Assembly (NCBI GenBank): GCA_965204245.1
Contig: CBDBED010000009.1
Coordinates: 248,001-312,000, forward strand
DNA: 64,000 nt
Direction: 5' to 3'
DNA from: JAAXIE01 sp965204245
GTDB lineage: Bacteria; Chloroflexota; Dehalococcoidia; Lucifugimonadales; JAAXIE01
Shown here: piece by piece, positions 7,742 through 16,865 of the stretch
Numbering within the stretch: the stretch's first letter is position 1
Layout: each line of letters begins with the position of its first letter
Position numbers and translations under genes: made by a program
Notes under the pieces: generated by a model
The model's input: only the letters and a program-made list of their open reading frames with translations
Databases searched by the model: none
What the model was told of the DNA's origin: nothing

Positions 7742-10700
7742 TCATGGGCTACTCCATTGCAATGCTTTACGCAGCAGTGCGTCAACTATGGCTCTCTGGC
7801 GGCGTTGGTCCGATGTTCTCTGCTGGGCAAGCTTGGAGAAGCGGTTCTGCAGGTCCCGGCGATACTGAGAGAAGCTACTGACGGCGTCTTCACATACATC
7901 CTCGTCTGGCAGCCTGACCTGACCCGCACGGTGACATAGGGATAGGGCTTCTAGGAAGCGGCCTCGAGAGACGCTCCCTACGTCCATGACTTCACCGCCC
8001 CGGCCTCCAACCCGGATCGTCCCCACCTTCAGCAGGGTTCCGGTATCCATCAGCGCCGTGCCGACTTCAACCTCGCCCGGAGGCAGATCGAAGATGTCTC
8101 CTTCGTTGGAGCGAGTGACAAAATCCTCTGGGAACTCAAGCAGGTCAAGGTTGGCTTCGTGTTCGAACCACAACTCGTCGGCAATGTATTGAGGTGAGGC
8201 CGCAGCTCTTTGACTGGAGCGGAGCCGGTCGCGTTGGGCGATGATTTCCCGCTCTCTGATAGCCTGCTGCAATTCGGTGACATCTCGATAGAGCCTGTCC
8301 CTCAGTGCCGTCCGTTCCTCAGCGTCTTCGATCCCGAGTATTTCAAGTGTTGCATCGTCCAGCTCACGACGGTCGTTGAGCGTGAACTCTTCATACAGGT
8401 AGCGTCGGGTATTCCTCCGTGACACTTGCTCGCAAGCTGCTACGGCTCGCTTGGCGGCCTCCGGTGATGCCTTGCGGACGTCCGGGACAAGCATCATGTT
8501 CACATCGACAACCTCTGTCTTGAGGTTGCCCTCAACGCCGGCTGCCCTACCAAATTGATGCTTGGAGAGTGCAACTATGGTACTGTTGAGCACCGCCCAG
8601 AGTAATTCCGTGCAATCGCCATCTAGAGACCATAGGTCGAATAGATTGTGATTGGCTGGCAGCGAATCTTTGTTGACCGGAACCACATGGCGGTACTGCT
8701 GGGCCATTGGCCAGAACATGTCCGCCCGCTCCAGTTTTGGCTTCAGTCCAAGGTCGTACCATGGACGGGTACGAGCGCGGCTGGCGACGGTTGATCCCGT
8801 GTGCCATCCTTGGCGTTCGGCGTATGCGATGTAGTCCGAAAGGCGGGTCCGTCTGAGCCGCGCCCGAGAGACGGAAGCGTTGATGACCATCCGGTTCACG
8901 TCTCCCTTTCTGACGACGGCGCGCTTGACCTCCATTAGAGAGTGTAGCTCTGGTTCGAGGTACCGTCCTTCGACGAGGTGCTCCACGTTCATGCCGTCGC
9001 GCACTATGCGAAGGCGTTGGGTGTCCTTGGGCGAGATTCCCCAGCGGTTGAAGAATTCCTGCGGGTCCGGGATGTTGTTGAGATGCCGCTGGGTAACGTC
9101 GCGTACGCAGAAGAATCTATCGGCACCTGTCTTAAATCCAAAGCGAACGAGGGCCAATTCGCAAAGCGGGACCATGTGGTTCCGAGCGCGTTCCAAGAGC
9201 GCAAACCACGAGTCTGGGCCCCGTACGTGCTGTCCCCACTTGCCACCCGCGTACGCAGCCGAGGCACCGGCTCCCTCTTCGTCTTCGATGCGAGGTCTGC
9301 CGTCTTCCCACAGCTCTCGCTGTGTTAGTACCTGCACTCGCCAGTAATCGGTGTTCTGATTGGCGTCTATCTGCTCTATCAAGTCGCGGATGGTGTCCAT
9401 GTCGGCTTGACGTGTTGCCTCGTCTCCGTCGCTCGGAGGTCGTGCGAGTGCCTGGGTGTAGATTTCGCCGAGAGGTTTCCTCAGCTGGATAAAGCGGACC
9501 AAGTTATTTTCCCGCGTGGTTTGATCCGGCTCACGCTGGAGGATAGTCACAGCGGTAGTGACGCGCGCGTCCTCAAACCACTTCTCCACTTGCGACTCAA
9601 TGACGGCGACGATTCTGAAGTTGCGCAGAAAGAACTCTTGCAGCCTGAAACCGTACTCTGTGTCCAGCCAGCCGATGCTGGTGACGAATCCCAGGTATCC
9701 GCCCGGCCTTAGAAAGTGGGCAGCATGGCTGAAGAAGTAGGCGTAAATGTCCGACCGCCCAGACAGCGGCGTCTGACCCGGCCACTCTCTGTGAAACAGC
9801 TCGGTGTAGTTGGACTTGTCGTCCCTCGTGATGCCCTCCTGCCGGATGTACGGGGGATTGCCGACGACCGCATCTACCTCCTCTAAGGCGATACTTCGCG
9901 TCGAGTCCCCTGTAAGAGGTATGTCGTACAAGGGAATTCCCGCTTGGGCATCGAAGAAGCTGGCCTTAGCGACACGGGGATAGTTCGCCTCATCGCTGAG
10001 GTGTCGGACGGCCAGGTTTATGGTGGACAGTTGAGCTGGGAACGCGCCAACGTCTATGCCAAAAACGCCACTAAGCAGCTGTTCGTGGGAGAGCGTTTGG
10101 TTGCCCGATGACTGCGCGAGCGTCCGCTTTCGCGAGTAGGCCCTTACCAGAAACGTACCGCCTCCACAGGCCGGGTCAAGCACGCGGTCGCCAGAATTGC
10201 GGATGCAGAAAGCGTTAATGAGGTCTACCACATCGGGTGACGTGTAGAACTGGCCAAATCGCCGGCGCTCGCCGGAGCTGATGAGACGCTCGTACATCTG
10301 CCCGATCACGTCAAAGTCTAAGCTGGAGAAGTCGAACTCCTCAATGCGCTGGATGAGTTGTGCCCAGTCTTCGGGGGCGGTGGGCGACAGAAACGGAATC
10401 GTGTAGCCAAGGTCGTTTGAGTCCGGCACAAATACCGTCTCGTAGTCGCGGGAGTAATGGACGGCTTCTTCGAATCTGGCGTCGAGTACTTCGTGAAGAT
10501 GCTCGGGCGTATGGACGCCATCGGTGGTCAGTGGTGACATCAACCTGAACCGGCGGCGTAGCACCTGATAGAAGACCAGCCGGGTCAGCAATATGTAGCA
10601 CGACAGTCGCGAGGCACGTCCCAAATTCTGCCTGAGTTGCTCCGGCTGAGACGACAGCTCCCAGCCCTGAGACAGCATCCAAAGATTCAATCGGTCCCTC

Positions 10701-11305
10701 AGCCCAGAGTCGGCTCTCGACAATTCAGAGAGAGCATCTTGAGTATGGGAAATCGGGTCTTCTAGGGCACCTTCGAGCCAACTGATGAACCGCTGGTCAA
10801 GGGGCGATGGCTCAAAGGTGCGACGTCCGTGGACGAGTTCAGCTAACTGCTCAAGGAAGTGTTCCCAGAAATCCCTGATGGCGTCCCGCGCCCAGTCTTG
10901 ATGAACGTCGTCGCTTATTGTTGCGTCGACAACGTCACTGGGTCCCTCGATGTGGCGCTGCGCTAGTGGCACGCCCTGTATGTGGGAGTCGAACAGGACG
11001 AACTGGCGAACGTTCCAGGTGAAGCAGTACCTGACTCCCGCCCGGAACGCCTTGTCCAGAGCATCCTCGACTAGGTCGGCGTTCAGTGGGTGCGTTCCCT
11101 GAGCCGAGTCCGGCATCTTGATCTCGCCGGTCAGGACAGGTTGGTCGGTGTGACGCCTGTACAGCAGGAAATCGTGCCGTCGCGCAGTCCCAGCCACGTG
11201 GTCTTCGACACGCGCGTGGCTGAAAGGCAAGTCCGGCCTACTATTGAGTAGCTCGGTAACCCAGCCTGCCACTTCCGCGGCGAAGGTACGTTCGTCAACT
11301 GGCAT
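7742..11305 (-). CDS. Fused type IIG-like restriction endonuclease/adenine-N6 DNA methyltransferase (Eco57I/TaqI-type)
   Basis: Single-chain restriction-modification protein of about 1187 residues. The N-terminal part carries a PD-(D/E)xK-like nuclease signature: Asp45 in RRHDFLLYR and GEIK (Glu61, Lys63). A helical region follows, then the methyltransferase core with the SAM-binding motif VLDPACGGGTFLV near 373 and catalytic NPPY near 482, which marks gamma-type N6-adenine methylation. The C-terminal third is the target-recognition and helical region of TaqI/Eco57I-like enzymes (EGRYLEPELHSLMEV, then KLERADMFWP). The ATG at 11305 has AAGGG at correct spacing; a TTG nine bases upstream is too close to it. 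No separate specificity gene is present. The HEPN gene lies downstream. Confidence 0.9.
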   Translation of the reverse strand: MPVDERTFAAEVAGWVTELLNSRPDLPFSHARVEDHVAGTARRHDFLLYRRHTDQPVLTGEIKMPDSAQGTHPLNADLVEDALDKAFRAGVRYCFTWNVRQFVLFDSHIQGVPLAQRHIEGPSDVVDATISDDVHQDWARDAIRDFWEHFLEQLAELVHGRRTFEPSPLDQRFISWLEGALEDPISHTQDALSELSRADSGLRDRLNLWMLSQGWELSSQPEQLRQNLGRASRLSCYILLTRLVFYQVLRRRFRLMSPLTTDGVHTPEHLHEVLDARFEEAVHYSRDYETVFVPDSNDLGYTIPFLSPTAPEDWAQLIQRIEEFDFSSLDFDVIGQMYERLISSGERRRFGQFYTSPDVVDLINAFCIRNSGDRVLDPACGGGTFLVRAYSRKRTLAQSSGNQTLSHEQLLSGVFGIDVGAFPAQLSTINLAVRHLSDEANYPRVAKASFFDAQAGIPLYDIPLTGDSTRSIALEEVDAVVGNPPYIRQEGITRDDKSNYTELFHREWPGQTPLSGRSDIYAYFFSHAAHFLRPGGYLGFVTSIGWLDTEYGFRLQEFFLRNFRIVAVIESQVEKWFEDARVTTAVTILQREPDQTTRENNLVRFIQLRKPLGEIYTQALARPPSDGDEATRQADMDTIRDLIEQIDANQNTDYWRVQVLTQRELWEDGRPRIEDEEGAGASAAYAGGKWGQHVRGPDSWFALLERARNHMVPLCELALVRFGFKTGADRFFCVRDVTQRHLNNIPDPQEFFNRWGISPKDTQRLRIVRDGMNVEHLVEGRYLEPELHSLMEVKRAVVRKGDVNRMVINASVSRARLRRTRLSDYIAYAERQGWHTGSTVASRARTRPWYDLGLKPKLERADMFWPMAQQYRHVVPVNKDSLPANHNLFDLWSLDGDCTELLWAVLNSTIVALSKHQFGRAAGVEGNLKTEVVDVNMMLVPDVRKASPEAAKRAVAACEQVSRRNTRRYLYEEFTLNDRRELDDATLEILGIEDAEERTALRDRLYRDVTELQQAIREREIIAQRDRLRSSQRAAASPQYIADELWFEHEANLDLLEFPEDFVTRSNEGDIFDLPPGEVEVGTALMDTGTLLKVGTIRVGGRGGEVMDVGSVSRGRFLEALSLCHRAGQVRLPDEDVCEDAVSSFSQYRRDLQNRFSKLAQQRTSDQRRQRAIVDALLRKALQWSSP

Positions 11306-11334
11306 ATATGTCAATATCCCTTGTTAGACTGATC

Positions 11335-11994
11335 TTACGAGGCATTGGTTGAGACATACTCCTCAGAGACGTAGTCCAGTTCCATTGTAGTGTCATTCAA
11401 CCTCGTGGTGGTCATTTCGAGCTCTCGGGAGGTGGATGCCAGGTCTTCACTGGTTTCGGCCAGTACTTCGTTGGTGGCAGCCAACTCTCTTGATGTGGAC
11501 TCCAAGTCCTCGGTGGTTTCATCCAGTGCTTCGGTTGTGCCCTCCAACTCCAGTTCCGTGGATTCTAGTTCGTCTTGAGTAGCGGCCAAATCGTCGGTGG
11601 TAGCACTGAGGGTATCTGTGGTCTGTTCCAGCCTGAGCGATGTCGATTCCAGTTCTTCCCGCGTACTCCATAGGGTCTGTTCCGTAGCGTTATGCTGGGC
11701 CGTCTCCGTTGCCAGTACTTCTTCGGTGGACTCAAGTTCCTTGGATGTGGCGTTCAGTTCCTCCGTGGTGACGTCCAGAGATCGAGCCGTCTCATTCAGG
11801 TCGTCAGTGGTTTGGGTCAATGTCTGGGTGGTGGTGCTCAGGCGCGCCGTGGTTTCGTCAAGGGTCTGCGATAACTCCCGGTTGTCCTGTTTAGAGTTGA
11901 GAAGGGCTATGCCCAGGTAGGCCAACCCAGCTACGCCACCGGCAATGATGAGCAGCCCTAGGATATGGCGGAGGGGGATATTGGTCGCACGCAA
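11335..11994 (-). CDS. Membrane-anchored heptad-repeat coiled-coil protein
   Basis: One transmembrane helix near the N-terminus (about residues 9-32, ILGLLIIAGGVAGLAYLGIA) is followed by some 180 residues of near-perfect seven-residue repeats of the form L-x-x-T-T-x-x or L-x-S-T-x-E-E. This predicts a long rod, probably outside the membrane and rich in Thr and Ser. I chose the TTG at 11994 because AAAGGAG stands eight bases upstream; a TTG at 12030 is also in frame but lacks such a site. Function unknown. Its end lies 30 bp from the restriction gene start on the same strand, so it could be first in that operon. Low sequence complexity precludes homology calls by eye. Confidence 0.75.
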   Translation of the reverse strand: MRATNIPLRHILGLLIIAGGVAGLAYLGIALLNSKQDNRELSQTLDETTARLSTTTQTLTQTTDDLNETARSLDVTTEELNATSKELESTEEVLATETAQHNATEQTLWSTREELESTSLRLEQTTDTLSATTDDLAATQDELESTELELEGTTEALDETTEDLESTSRELAATNEVLAETSEDLASTSRELEMTTTRLNDTTMELDYVSEEYVSTNAS

Positions 11995-12278
11995 AAAGGT
12001 GACTCCTTTGCAAGCACGAGTACTGGGCAATTTGTCAGACCGTCTGGCGCGCGGGTTACAAAGGAGGCATGGTGCGCGTCCCCATGCGTGCCCGCTCGCC
12101 CCAATTTACCATCACTGCCGCCGCGCATCACCTCTTGCGAATGGCCGTTGACTCTCATAGGGCCACCATACTGAATTCGACGTGACAAGCTACCGGACTG
12201 GAGTGACAAGGCAGCGAGGTCGGGAGCGCGGGGTGAACCGGCAACAGAACCTGCGCATTTGCGGTAAAGGCAGTTGAG

Positions 12279-13109
12279 TCATTTCCGAAGGACACGTTGA
12301 ATTTCATCTGGAGTCATGAGTGAGGGGGTGCGGTTTATCGATCCGCGGATTCGTTCCAAGAATTTCCGGGATTCCAATAGGTCTTCCCCGAACCCCTTGT
12401 ATATCGTAAGCAGGTCTATGATTCTCTCATTGCACACGAACCCAAGGTTTGAGCTTTTGGGGTCGACGGGTTGTTCCCTCACGGTATCCTTGTGTTCCAC
12501 GTGGGTAAGCTCATGGCTTAACAGGCCTCGTAGAGCAGAATCGTTTGCCTTCTGCCAAGCCACCTTAACTAAGACATTATGCGAACTGCCTACCAGAATT
12601 CCCAATGCTTCCCACCCGTTAAGCGACTCGAGCCAGTCTTCTTGGGGGTCCCACTGGACTCGTTGCTGTTCCCTGATGCGGAGCAAACACTCTTTGGATT
12701 CGTCAACCCACGTCAAATGTACTGGTCGGACCAAGGCTGGATACTTGGCTAACATTGGGGCCACAAGCTTGAAGAGTCGCTCGTCCGCGGTCAAGGTGGG
12801 TGACTGTGGCGGAACTATCCATCGACGCATGCGATTCTGGAGCTTCTCGAATTCGGTTCGCGCGAAGAGCCCAATGTCACCTTGGTCCCCGGAATACTGT
12901 GCATAGATTGAGGCCGCTTCATCATATTTCCGAACCATTTGCAGGGCATTAGCCAAGTCGAGTCTGAATATTGCAATGTGACCATGGTCATCTTTGACAG
13001 CGCCGACAGTAGTCCGAAAGTAGAGTTCCGCCTCAGCAAAGAATCCGGCATTGAAATACTTCTTACCCTGAGAATGCAGGGCATAAACCGTTTGCGACTC
13101 ATCAGTCAT
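12279..13109 (-). CDS. TPR protein with zincin-type metallopeptidase motif
   Basis: 276 residues, no signal peptide, likely cytoplasmic. Residues 5-75 look like two TPR-type helix pairs (AEAELYFRTTV, LANALQMVRKYDEAASIYAQY). The C-terminal half has SHELTHVEHKD with His199, Glu200 and His203 forming an HExxH zinc site, and a downstream Glu in CNERIIDLL could be the third ligand. The combination resembles M48- or IrrE/gluzincin-like peptidases but fits no family I can name confidently. It stands alone between intergenic spaces of about 250-300 bp at the end of the defence region. Confidence 0.65.
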   Translation of the reverse strand: MTDESQTVYALHSQGKKYFNAGFFAEAELYFRTTVGAVKDDHGHIAIFRLDLANALQMVRKYDEAASIYAQYSGDQGDIGLFARTEFEKLQNRMRRWIVPPQSPTLTADERLFKLVAPMLAKYPALVRPVHLTWVDESKECLLRIREQQRVQWDPQEDWLESLNGWEALGILVGSSHNVLVKVAWQKANDSALRGLLSHELTHVEHKDTVREQPVDPKSSNLGFVCNERIIDLLTIYKGFGEDLLESRKFLERIRGSINRTPSLMTPDEIQRVLRK

Positions 13110-13343
13110 TCTTAATTCCTGTATTGCTCAGCCCTAAGCTCATCCGGTATTTGCCAAACCGCTTTGCAGCCCAGGCACTGCGAAAACTCCCGAAAACCGA
13201 TTGTAGTTCGCCAACTCCTGGGACCATGAGGACGCATGTTCACAGCGCCTCAGGGTCTCATCATACCCACATCGTCCGTGGAGAATACAGCACCGGCACC
13301 ACGACGCTGACCGTGCAAGTCGAGGAACACCGGCGAAGTCCGG
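13110..13343. other. Intergenic stretch between divergent genes
   Basis: About 230 bp with no supported gene. It separates the metallopeptidase from the small gene at 13411 and would hold both promoters; only the rightward one, described next, is clear. Confidence 0.4.
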
Positions 13344-13376
13344 TTGACCCGTGTAAATGGGTCAGCTTGTTATAAT
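13344..13376 (+). promoter_or_regulatory. Promoter with palindromic operator for the small DNA-binding-type protein
   Basis: TATAAT at 13371-13376 with TTG just before it (extended -10 type) lies 34 bp before the start codon. TGACCC (13345-13350) and GGGTCA (13359-13364) form a perfect 6-bp inverted repeat with an 8-base spacer, covering the -35 region. TTGACC at 13344 is 21 bp from the -10, too far for a standard promoter, so the palindrome is more likely a regulator site. Confidence 0.6.
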
Positions 13377-13410
13377 GCCGCTAGCTTATCTCTGATAGGG
13401 AGAGTTGACA

Positions 13411-13707
13411 ATGCCTGAGTTCGAACTGGTGTCCCGGGCGGAGGCAATGATGACCTCTTCCAGACCGGCCAGGCCCGATGTGATCCAGGAGTATGTCGAG
13501 CAGATCAGGAGCCTGAGCAGGGACGAGGCCGTGAGGCTCACGCCCTCAGAAGGGGAGACCGTGGCCACGGTGCGCCGTCGACTGGGGGCGGCCGTTAAAG
13601 CCACCGGGAAGAGCATACGGATCAAGAGGCAGGGCTCCGACGTCTATTTCTGGGAGGACCCGCCGAAACGCCGTGGCGGGCGTCCACGCAAGAACGCCGC
13701 CCAGTGA
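13411..13707 (+). CDS. Small basic protein with AT-hook-like C-terminus
   Basis: 98 residues from ATG 13411, with AGGGAGAG eight bases upstream. The middle (EYVEQIRSLSRDEAVRLTPSEGETVATVRRRLGAAVKATG) is helical and amphipathic; the end is RRGGRPRKNAAQ, containing the GRP core of AT-hooks. It also holds a beta-like SIRIKRQGSDVYFWE segment. The plausible role is a DNA-binding accessory protein of the mobile region. It may bind the palindrome in its own promoter, but that is inference. No known family recognised. Confidence 0.65.
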   Translation: MPEFELVSRAEAMMTSSRPARPDVIQEYVEQIRSLSRDEAVRLTPSEGETVATVRRRLGAAVKATGKSIRIKRQGSDVYFWEDPPKRRGGRPRKNAAQ

Positions 13708-14114
13708 CGCTTCTCCTCAAACCCATGCCATAGTGAGCCTCAGCACTTCGAATGTCTCTACAGTCGGCCCAGGAGTCACCCAGTGGATGTAGGACCGATC
13801 ATGCCGTCGGAGCCCTTCCGCTAGCAAGCAGCCGTATCCCCTTCCCAGCTATCCCGTATTGAGCATAGCCCCCCTTCCTCTCCCCCACTTTGTTTTCGCC
13901 GGTGTCCATACCTCGAATTACGAGACAGAGTCGCGCACGCCCCCCCTTTTACGGCGTGCACAAGGGGACGGCGGTTGTGGTGCTATACACGTGTACAGAG
14001 AAATGCGCCGGTCCCGGGACGTGAGGTGAGTCGAATTCGTAGCTGATTCGAGGGGCCCAGCAGCAGAGGAGGCCCAAAGTTGGCAGCACTTCATTCCGGA
14101 GCGGGTTCCAGCCC
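13708..14114. other. Intergenic stretch before the repeat region
   Basis: No gene supported. It contains a GCACGCC/GGCGTGC inverted repeat near 13935-13960 and a TACACGTGTA palindrome around 13986. The opposite-strand open frame here has no ribosome binding site. Confidence 0.4.
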
Positions 14115-14210
14115 CAGTGGACAGCGCCAGCTACGAAAGTGGACAGCGTGTCCAGCGGGATGCTCGGCGACAGTGGACAGCCCCCGCTACGAAAGTGGAC
14201 AGTCTGTCCA
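14115..14210. promoter_or_regulatory. Two 40-bp direct repeats with TGGACA-N3-TGTCCA palindromes
   Basis: A segment beginning CAGTGGACAGC and containing GCTACGAAAGTGGACAG occurs at 14115-14153 and again at 14171-14210, exactly 56 bp apart. Each copy ends in an inverted repeat TGGACA-N3-TGTCCA, at 14140-14154 and 14196-14210. GTGGACAG occurs four times in all. The array ends 21 bp before the ATG of the helix-turn-helix gene, so it is likely that protein's operator or an iteron-like site. Confidence 0.75.
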
Positions 14211-14230
14211 AGGGGAGGAGGCCGGCCCGG

Positions 14231-15076
14231 ATGGAGAGGGAGAGCCTGGCTGAAACGGACGTCAATAGCTTGGAGAGCGTGCTCGACCTGCGCCTGAGGT
14301 CCCTCCTGCACGACCTGCTGCGGGAGAAGAGCCGCAGCCAGGTGGCGGAGCAACTGGGAATCAGCTACAAGACCCTGGTGCGCAGTCTGGAGTCGGGCCG
14401 GCTGACGGTGCACATGAAGGAGGCCCTGATGGAGGCCCTCATCGCCGGCTGGGACTCACGGGCCGAGGAGGGTGTGAAACGGGCTGATGCCCTGGAGCAG
14501 TCGGTGGGGGAGCTGGTCCGGGAGTTGCGCGGTGCGCTGAGGGAGGTCGGCTCTGCCTGCGCCGGCCAGGGACAACGGCTGCGGGAAGAGGTTCATGGGG
14601 CTGTGGGGGAGATGCTGAAGAGGCTGGCCGAGGTGGAGTCCCGTTTGGAAGGGGAGGGAGGTCCGGGGCTGCTGTCCGACAGGGAAGTCCGGGGTCCTTC
14701 GGCTGAGGGACAGGCCCGTGGCCGGCCTAGGACCGGGGTGGTCACGGTGGAGCAGAGGCAGGGGGAGGAGGAGATCCACGGCGATGCGATGTCGGTGGTG
14801 ATGGAGTGGCGGCAGCGGAGGCGGGAGTTTGCGGGAGCCAAGGGCCGGCTGGCCCGGGCCAAGGCCGAGGAGCGCCTGCGGGAGCTTGAGGTCACCATGA
14901 TCGGAGAGCGCCGGCTCACCCTGCCCCCGGAGACCCAGCCTTGGGACGACTCCACCCGCAGGAGCCAGCTGGAGCTGCACCGGACCGCGCTGGAAAGGGC
15001 CCGCAAGGAGCGCGTCAGGGCCGAATGGCGCAGGCGTCTGCGCTTGCTCCTGACCCTGGGCCGGTGGGGCGATTGA
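14231..15076 (+). CDS. Helix-turn-helix protein with coiled-coil and basic C-terminal helix
   Basis: 281 residues starting MERES, with GGGGAGGAGG about ten bases upstream. Residues about 20-70 contain a helix-turn-helix (SQVAEQLGISYKTLVRSLES). The centre (about 80-150) is coiled-coil (SVGELVRELRGALREV, VGEMLKRLAEVESRLE), and the C-terminus is very rich in Arg (RKERVRAEWRRRLRLLLTLGRW). This suggests a dimeric DNA-binding regulator or a replication/partition-type accessory of a mobile element. Decayed relatives lie at 16229 and 16866. The direct repeats directly upstream suggest autoregulation. An upstream GTG at 14117 would read through the repeats and is unlikely. Confidence 0.7.
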   Translation: MERESLAETDVNSLESVLDLRLRSLLHDLLREKSRSQVAEQLGISYKTLVRSLESGRLTVHMKEALMEALIAGWDSRAEEGVKRADALEQSVGELVRELRGALREVGSACAGQGQRLREEVHGAVGEMLKRLAEVESRLEGEGGPGLLSDREVRGPSAEGQARGRPRTGVVTVEQRQGEEEIHGDAMSVVMEWRQRRREFAGAKGRLARAKAEERLRELEVTMIGERRLTLPPETQPWDDSTRRSQLELHRTALERARKERVRAEWRRRLRLLLTLGRWGD

Positions 15077-15953
15077 AGCAGGCGTATGATTCTTGGTCCA
15101 TGTTTGGCCCGTTTCTGGGTCACAAGTGTCAGTGATTTCGAGAATGGGGCGCCGGGGCCATTGCGCCGGCCCCGGGGAGCATTGATACTGAATTCGTTGT
15201 TCAGGCTTTTCCAGCGTTTCTGCGCCATAGAAACCTGGGGGTATTCCCTGAGCCCGGCGGCTACTTGAGGGATTGAGCCCTGCTCTCCTTGGAGTAGCCA
15301 GGCCCTTGGGATCGAGCCCTGCTCTCCCGGAGGCCGGCCAAGAGGGGAACGGTCGTCTCAGCGGAAGACCAAAGGCCTTCGCCCGCAGCACCGCTGATCT
15401 GGTAAGTCCAGAGATCATTCATTCGAGACCAAGAGGTGTTGGCTAGCCAGGCAGTCCCTTCCCGGTCGCATCATGGCGCCTCTGACCATCTCTTCAGACT
15501 GGTGGCATAACCGTCAGGGCTGGGCTGCCTCCTCCATGTGCTGGATGCCGAGGCCGGCCTTGCACAGGATCACATACACGACCTCAAGTGCCTTTCGCCG
15601 GGACCCAACTGACGTTCCTCCTCAACACCCCTCTCCAACACCGCCTTGCTTAACTCCCCCGTAGACCTGCGTCTGCTCCACCTCGCCGTGCTGCGTCCGC
15701 CCTGCTGCGCCTTGCCCTGATGTTCCGCCCGGGAGTCGAAGGATGCCAGCACCGCCAGAAGAGGCGAGGTATCCGGGGGCAAGCAATTCCACCCGGCACG
15801 ATGGAGCTTCATTGACGCCTCCTCACAGGTCAGAACGTGGGTCTGCAACGAGCGTACAGGGCCGGAAAGCGGAGCGTTATCCCTGGGAAACACTACATCG
15901 GTGTAGTGTGGTCGCCATGATGTCAGGGGGCTGTACAGAGAAACGAGTTTGGT
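15077..15953. repeat. Module copy 1: non-coding tail of the helix-turn-helix gene
   Basis: No gene supported. Parts recur downstream in diverged form. The segment beginning GGCTTTTCCAGCGTTTCTG (about 15203-15303) matches about 17253-17345, and the segment around 15650-15750 (CCTGCGTCTGCTCCACCTCG) matches about 17738-17850. The order is the same in both, so this is one unit duplicated and eroded. Confidence 0.55.
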
Positions 15954-16138
15954 TGCAAGTTGCAGTTTGAAGCTGGGACAAAGCTGGTACAAAGCTGGGC
16001 CGGCCCCCTACAGGGCGTGGGCAGCGAACACTTTCTGTCAGGGGCCTGTTGCAACGAGGCGGGCACCGCTCAGCTTCAAATGCTGCAAGTTGCAGGTCGG
16101 CGAAATCGGGAAAAACTGCAAAACTCTGCAAGTTGCAG
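15954..16138. promoter_or_regulatory. Three TGCAAgTTGCA palindromes
   Basis: The 11-bp palindrome TGCAAGTTGCA, each time followed by G, occurs at 15954, 16084 and 16127. The sites lie before a truncated helix-turn-helix frame, in the place where the intact module has its TGGACA palindromes. Regulator sites for a different specificity are the likely reading. Confidence 0.6.
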
Positions 16139-16228
16139 CGGGCGGAGACACTGATGGAGACGGGTGAGACGGGCATGACCGGGGACGGAGACGCCGGGGG
16201 ATGAGCACCTGCTCCGGCTCAGGCGCTG

Positions 16229-16423
16229 TTGCACGACCTAGTGCGCAAGAGGGGACGCGCCAAGGCTGCCAGTGAGCTGAGTGTCGCCCCCCGCACGGTG
16301 GGAGCGTGCATGGACGGGCAGGGTATGTCGTGGCGGGTGAGGGAGGCACTGGAGAGGGAGCTTCACGGCGGCCTCGCTACCCAGGTGGCTCAATTCCAAC
16401 CCGTCATGAATGGCTCACTTTAA
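16229..16423 (+). pseudogene. Truncated relative of the 14231 helix-turn-helix gene
   Basis: The frame LLHDLVRKRGRAKAASELSV followed by a second helix and REALERELHGG parallels SLLHDLLREKSRSQVAEQLG and MKEALMEALIAGW of the intact gene, so it is the same domain. A TGA lies shortly upstream in this frame, no credible start is present, and the coiled-coil and basic parts are missing. It is a fragment, though a small protein from a TTG start cannot be excluded. Confidence 0.5.
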
Positions 16424-16783
16424 GCCCGCTACCAACGGATGCAATGCAACTGCCTGTACTCCTCATCACCATCATTCCCACGGGCCAGTTTGCAACAGCC
16501 CATTGGTCCTCCCCAGGGCCCCAACCCCTGGGTGTCTCGGCTCCCGGTGCTACCCTCGCACCCCCTCGAAAGCAGGTTCACCGGCGCACCCTCTTTTAAG
16601 GAGCCACGGACACTTATGCCCAGTGATGTCATTGGGGTGTACAGCATTTGAAGTTAGTCGCAAGGCAATGCTGCGGGTGAAGGCCGTAGCTGGGTCGTAG
16701 CTGGCCGGCCCCCTACAGGACCCTGCGTGGCGGACGGGCTGATTTAAGGGCGACGTACACTTTCCGGTGCAAGAGCCAGCTTT
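16424..16783. other. Intergenic stretch between module remnants
   Basis: No gene supported. Around 16636-16715 a segment with GTGTACAG and GGCCGGCCCCCTACAGG parallels about 15930-16015, which is further evidence for repeated units in this region. Confidence 0.4.
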
Positions 16784-16858
16784 GAAATCTGCATTTTTGC
16801 GGGAGGCCCCGGAGGGGGTTTTCCACAAGTGTCCTAGCTGAAATCTGCATTTTTGCGG
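16784..16858. promoter_or_regulatory. Two 19-bp direct repeats, 56 bp apart
   Basis: GAAATCTGCATTTTTGCGG occurs exactly at 16784-16802 and 16840-16858. The 56-bp spacing equals that of the unrelated TGGACA repeats before the intact module gene, and the second copy again ends just before the start codon of a gene beginning MERES. The layout is conserved while the site sequence differs. Confidence 0.65.
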
Positions 16859-16865
16859 AGGATGG

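Noticed and set aside
14456..15418. Long open frame (320 codons) antisense to the helix-turn-helix gene, and similar long antisense frames at 33602-35089 and 53626-54822
   Set aside because: Typical of high-GC third-position bias; composition is His/Pro/Gln-rich without motifs, and the sense genes have clear domains and ribosome binding sites.
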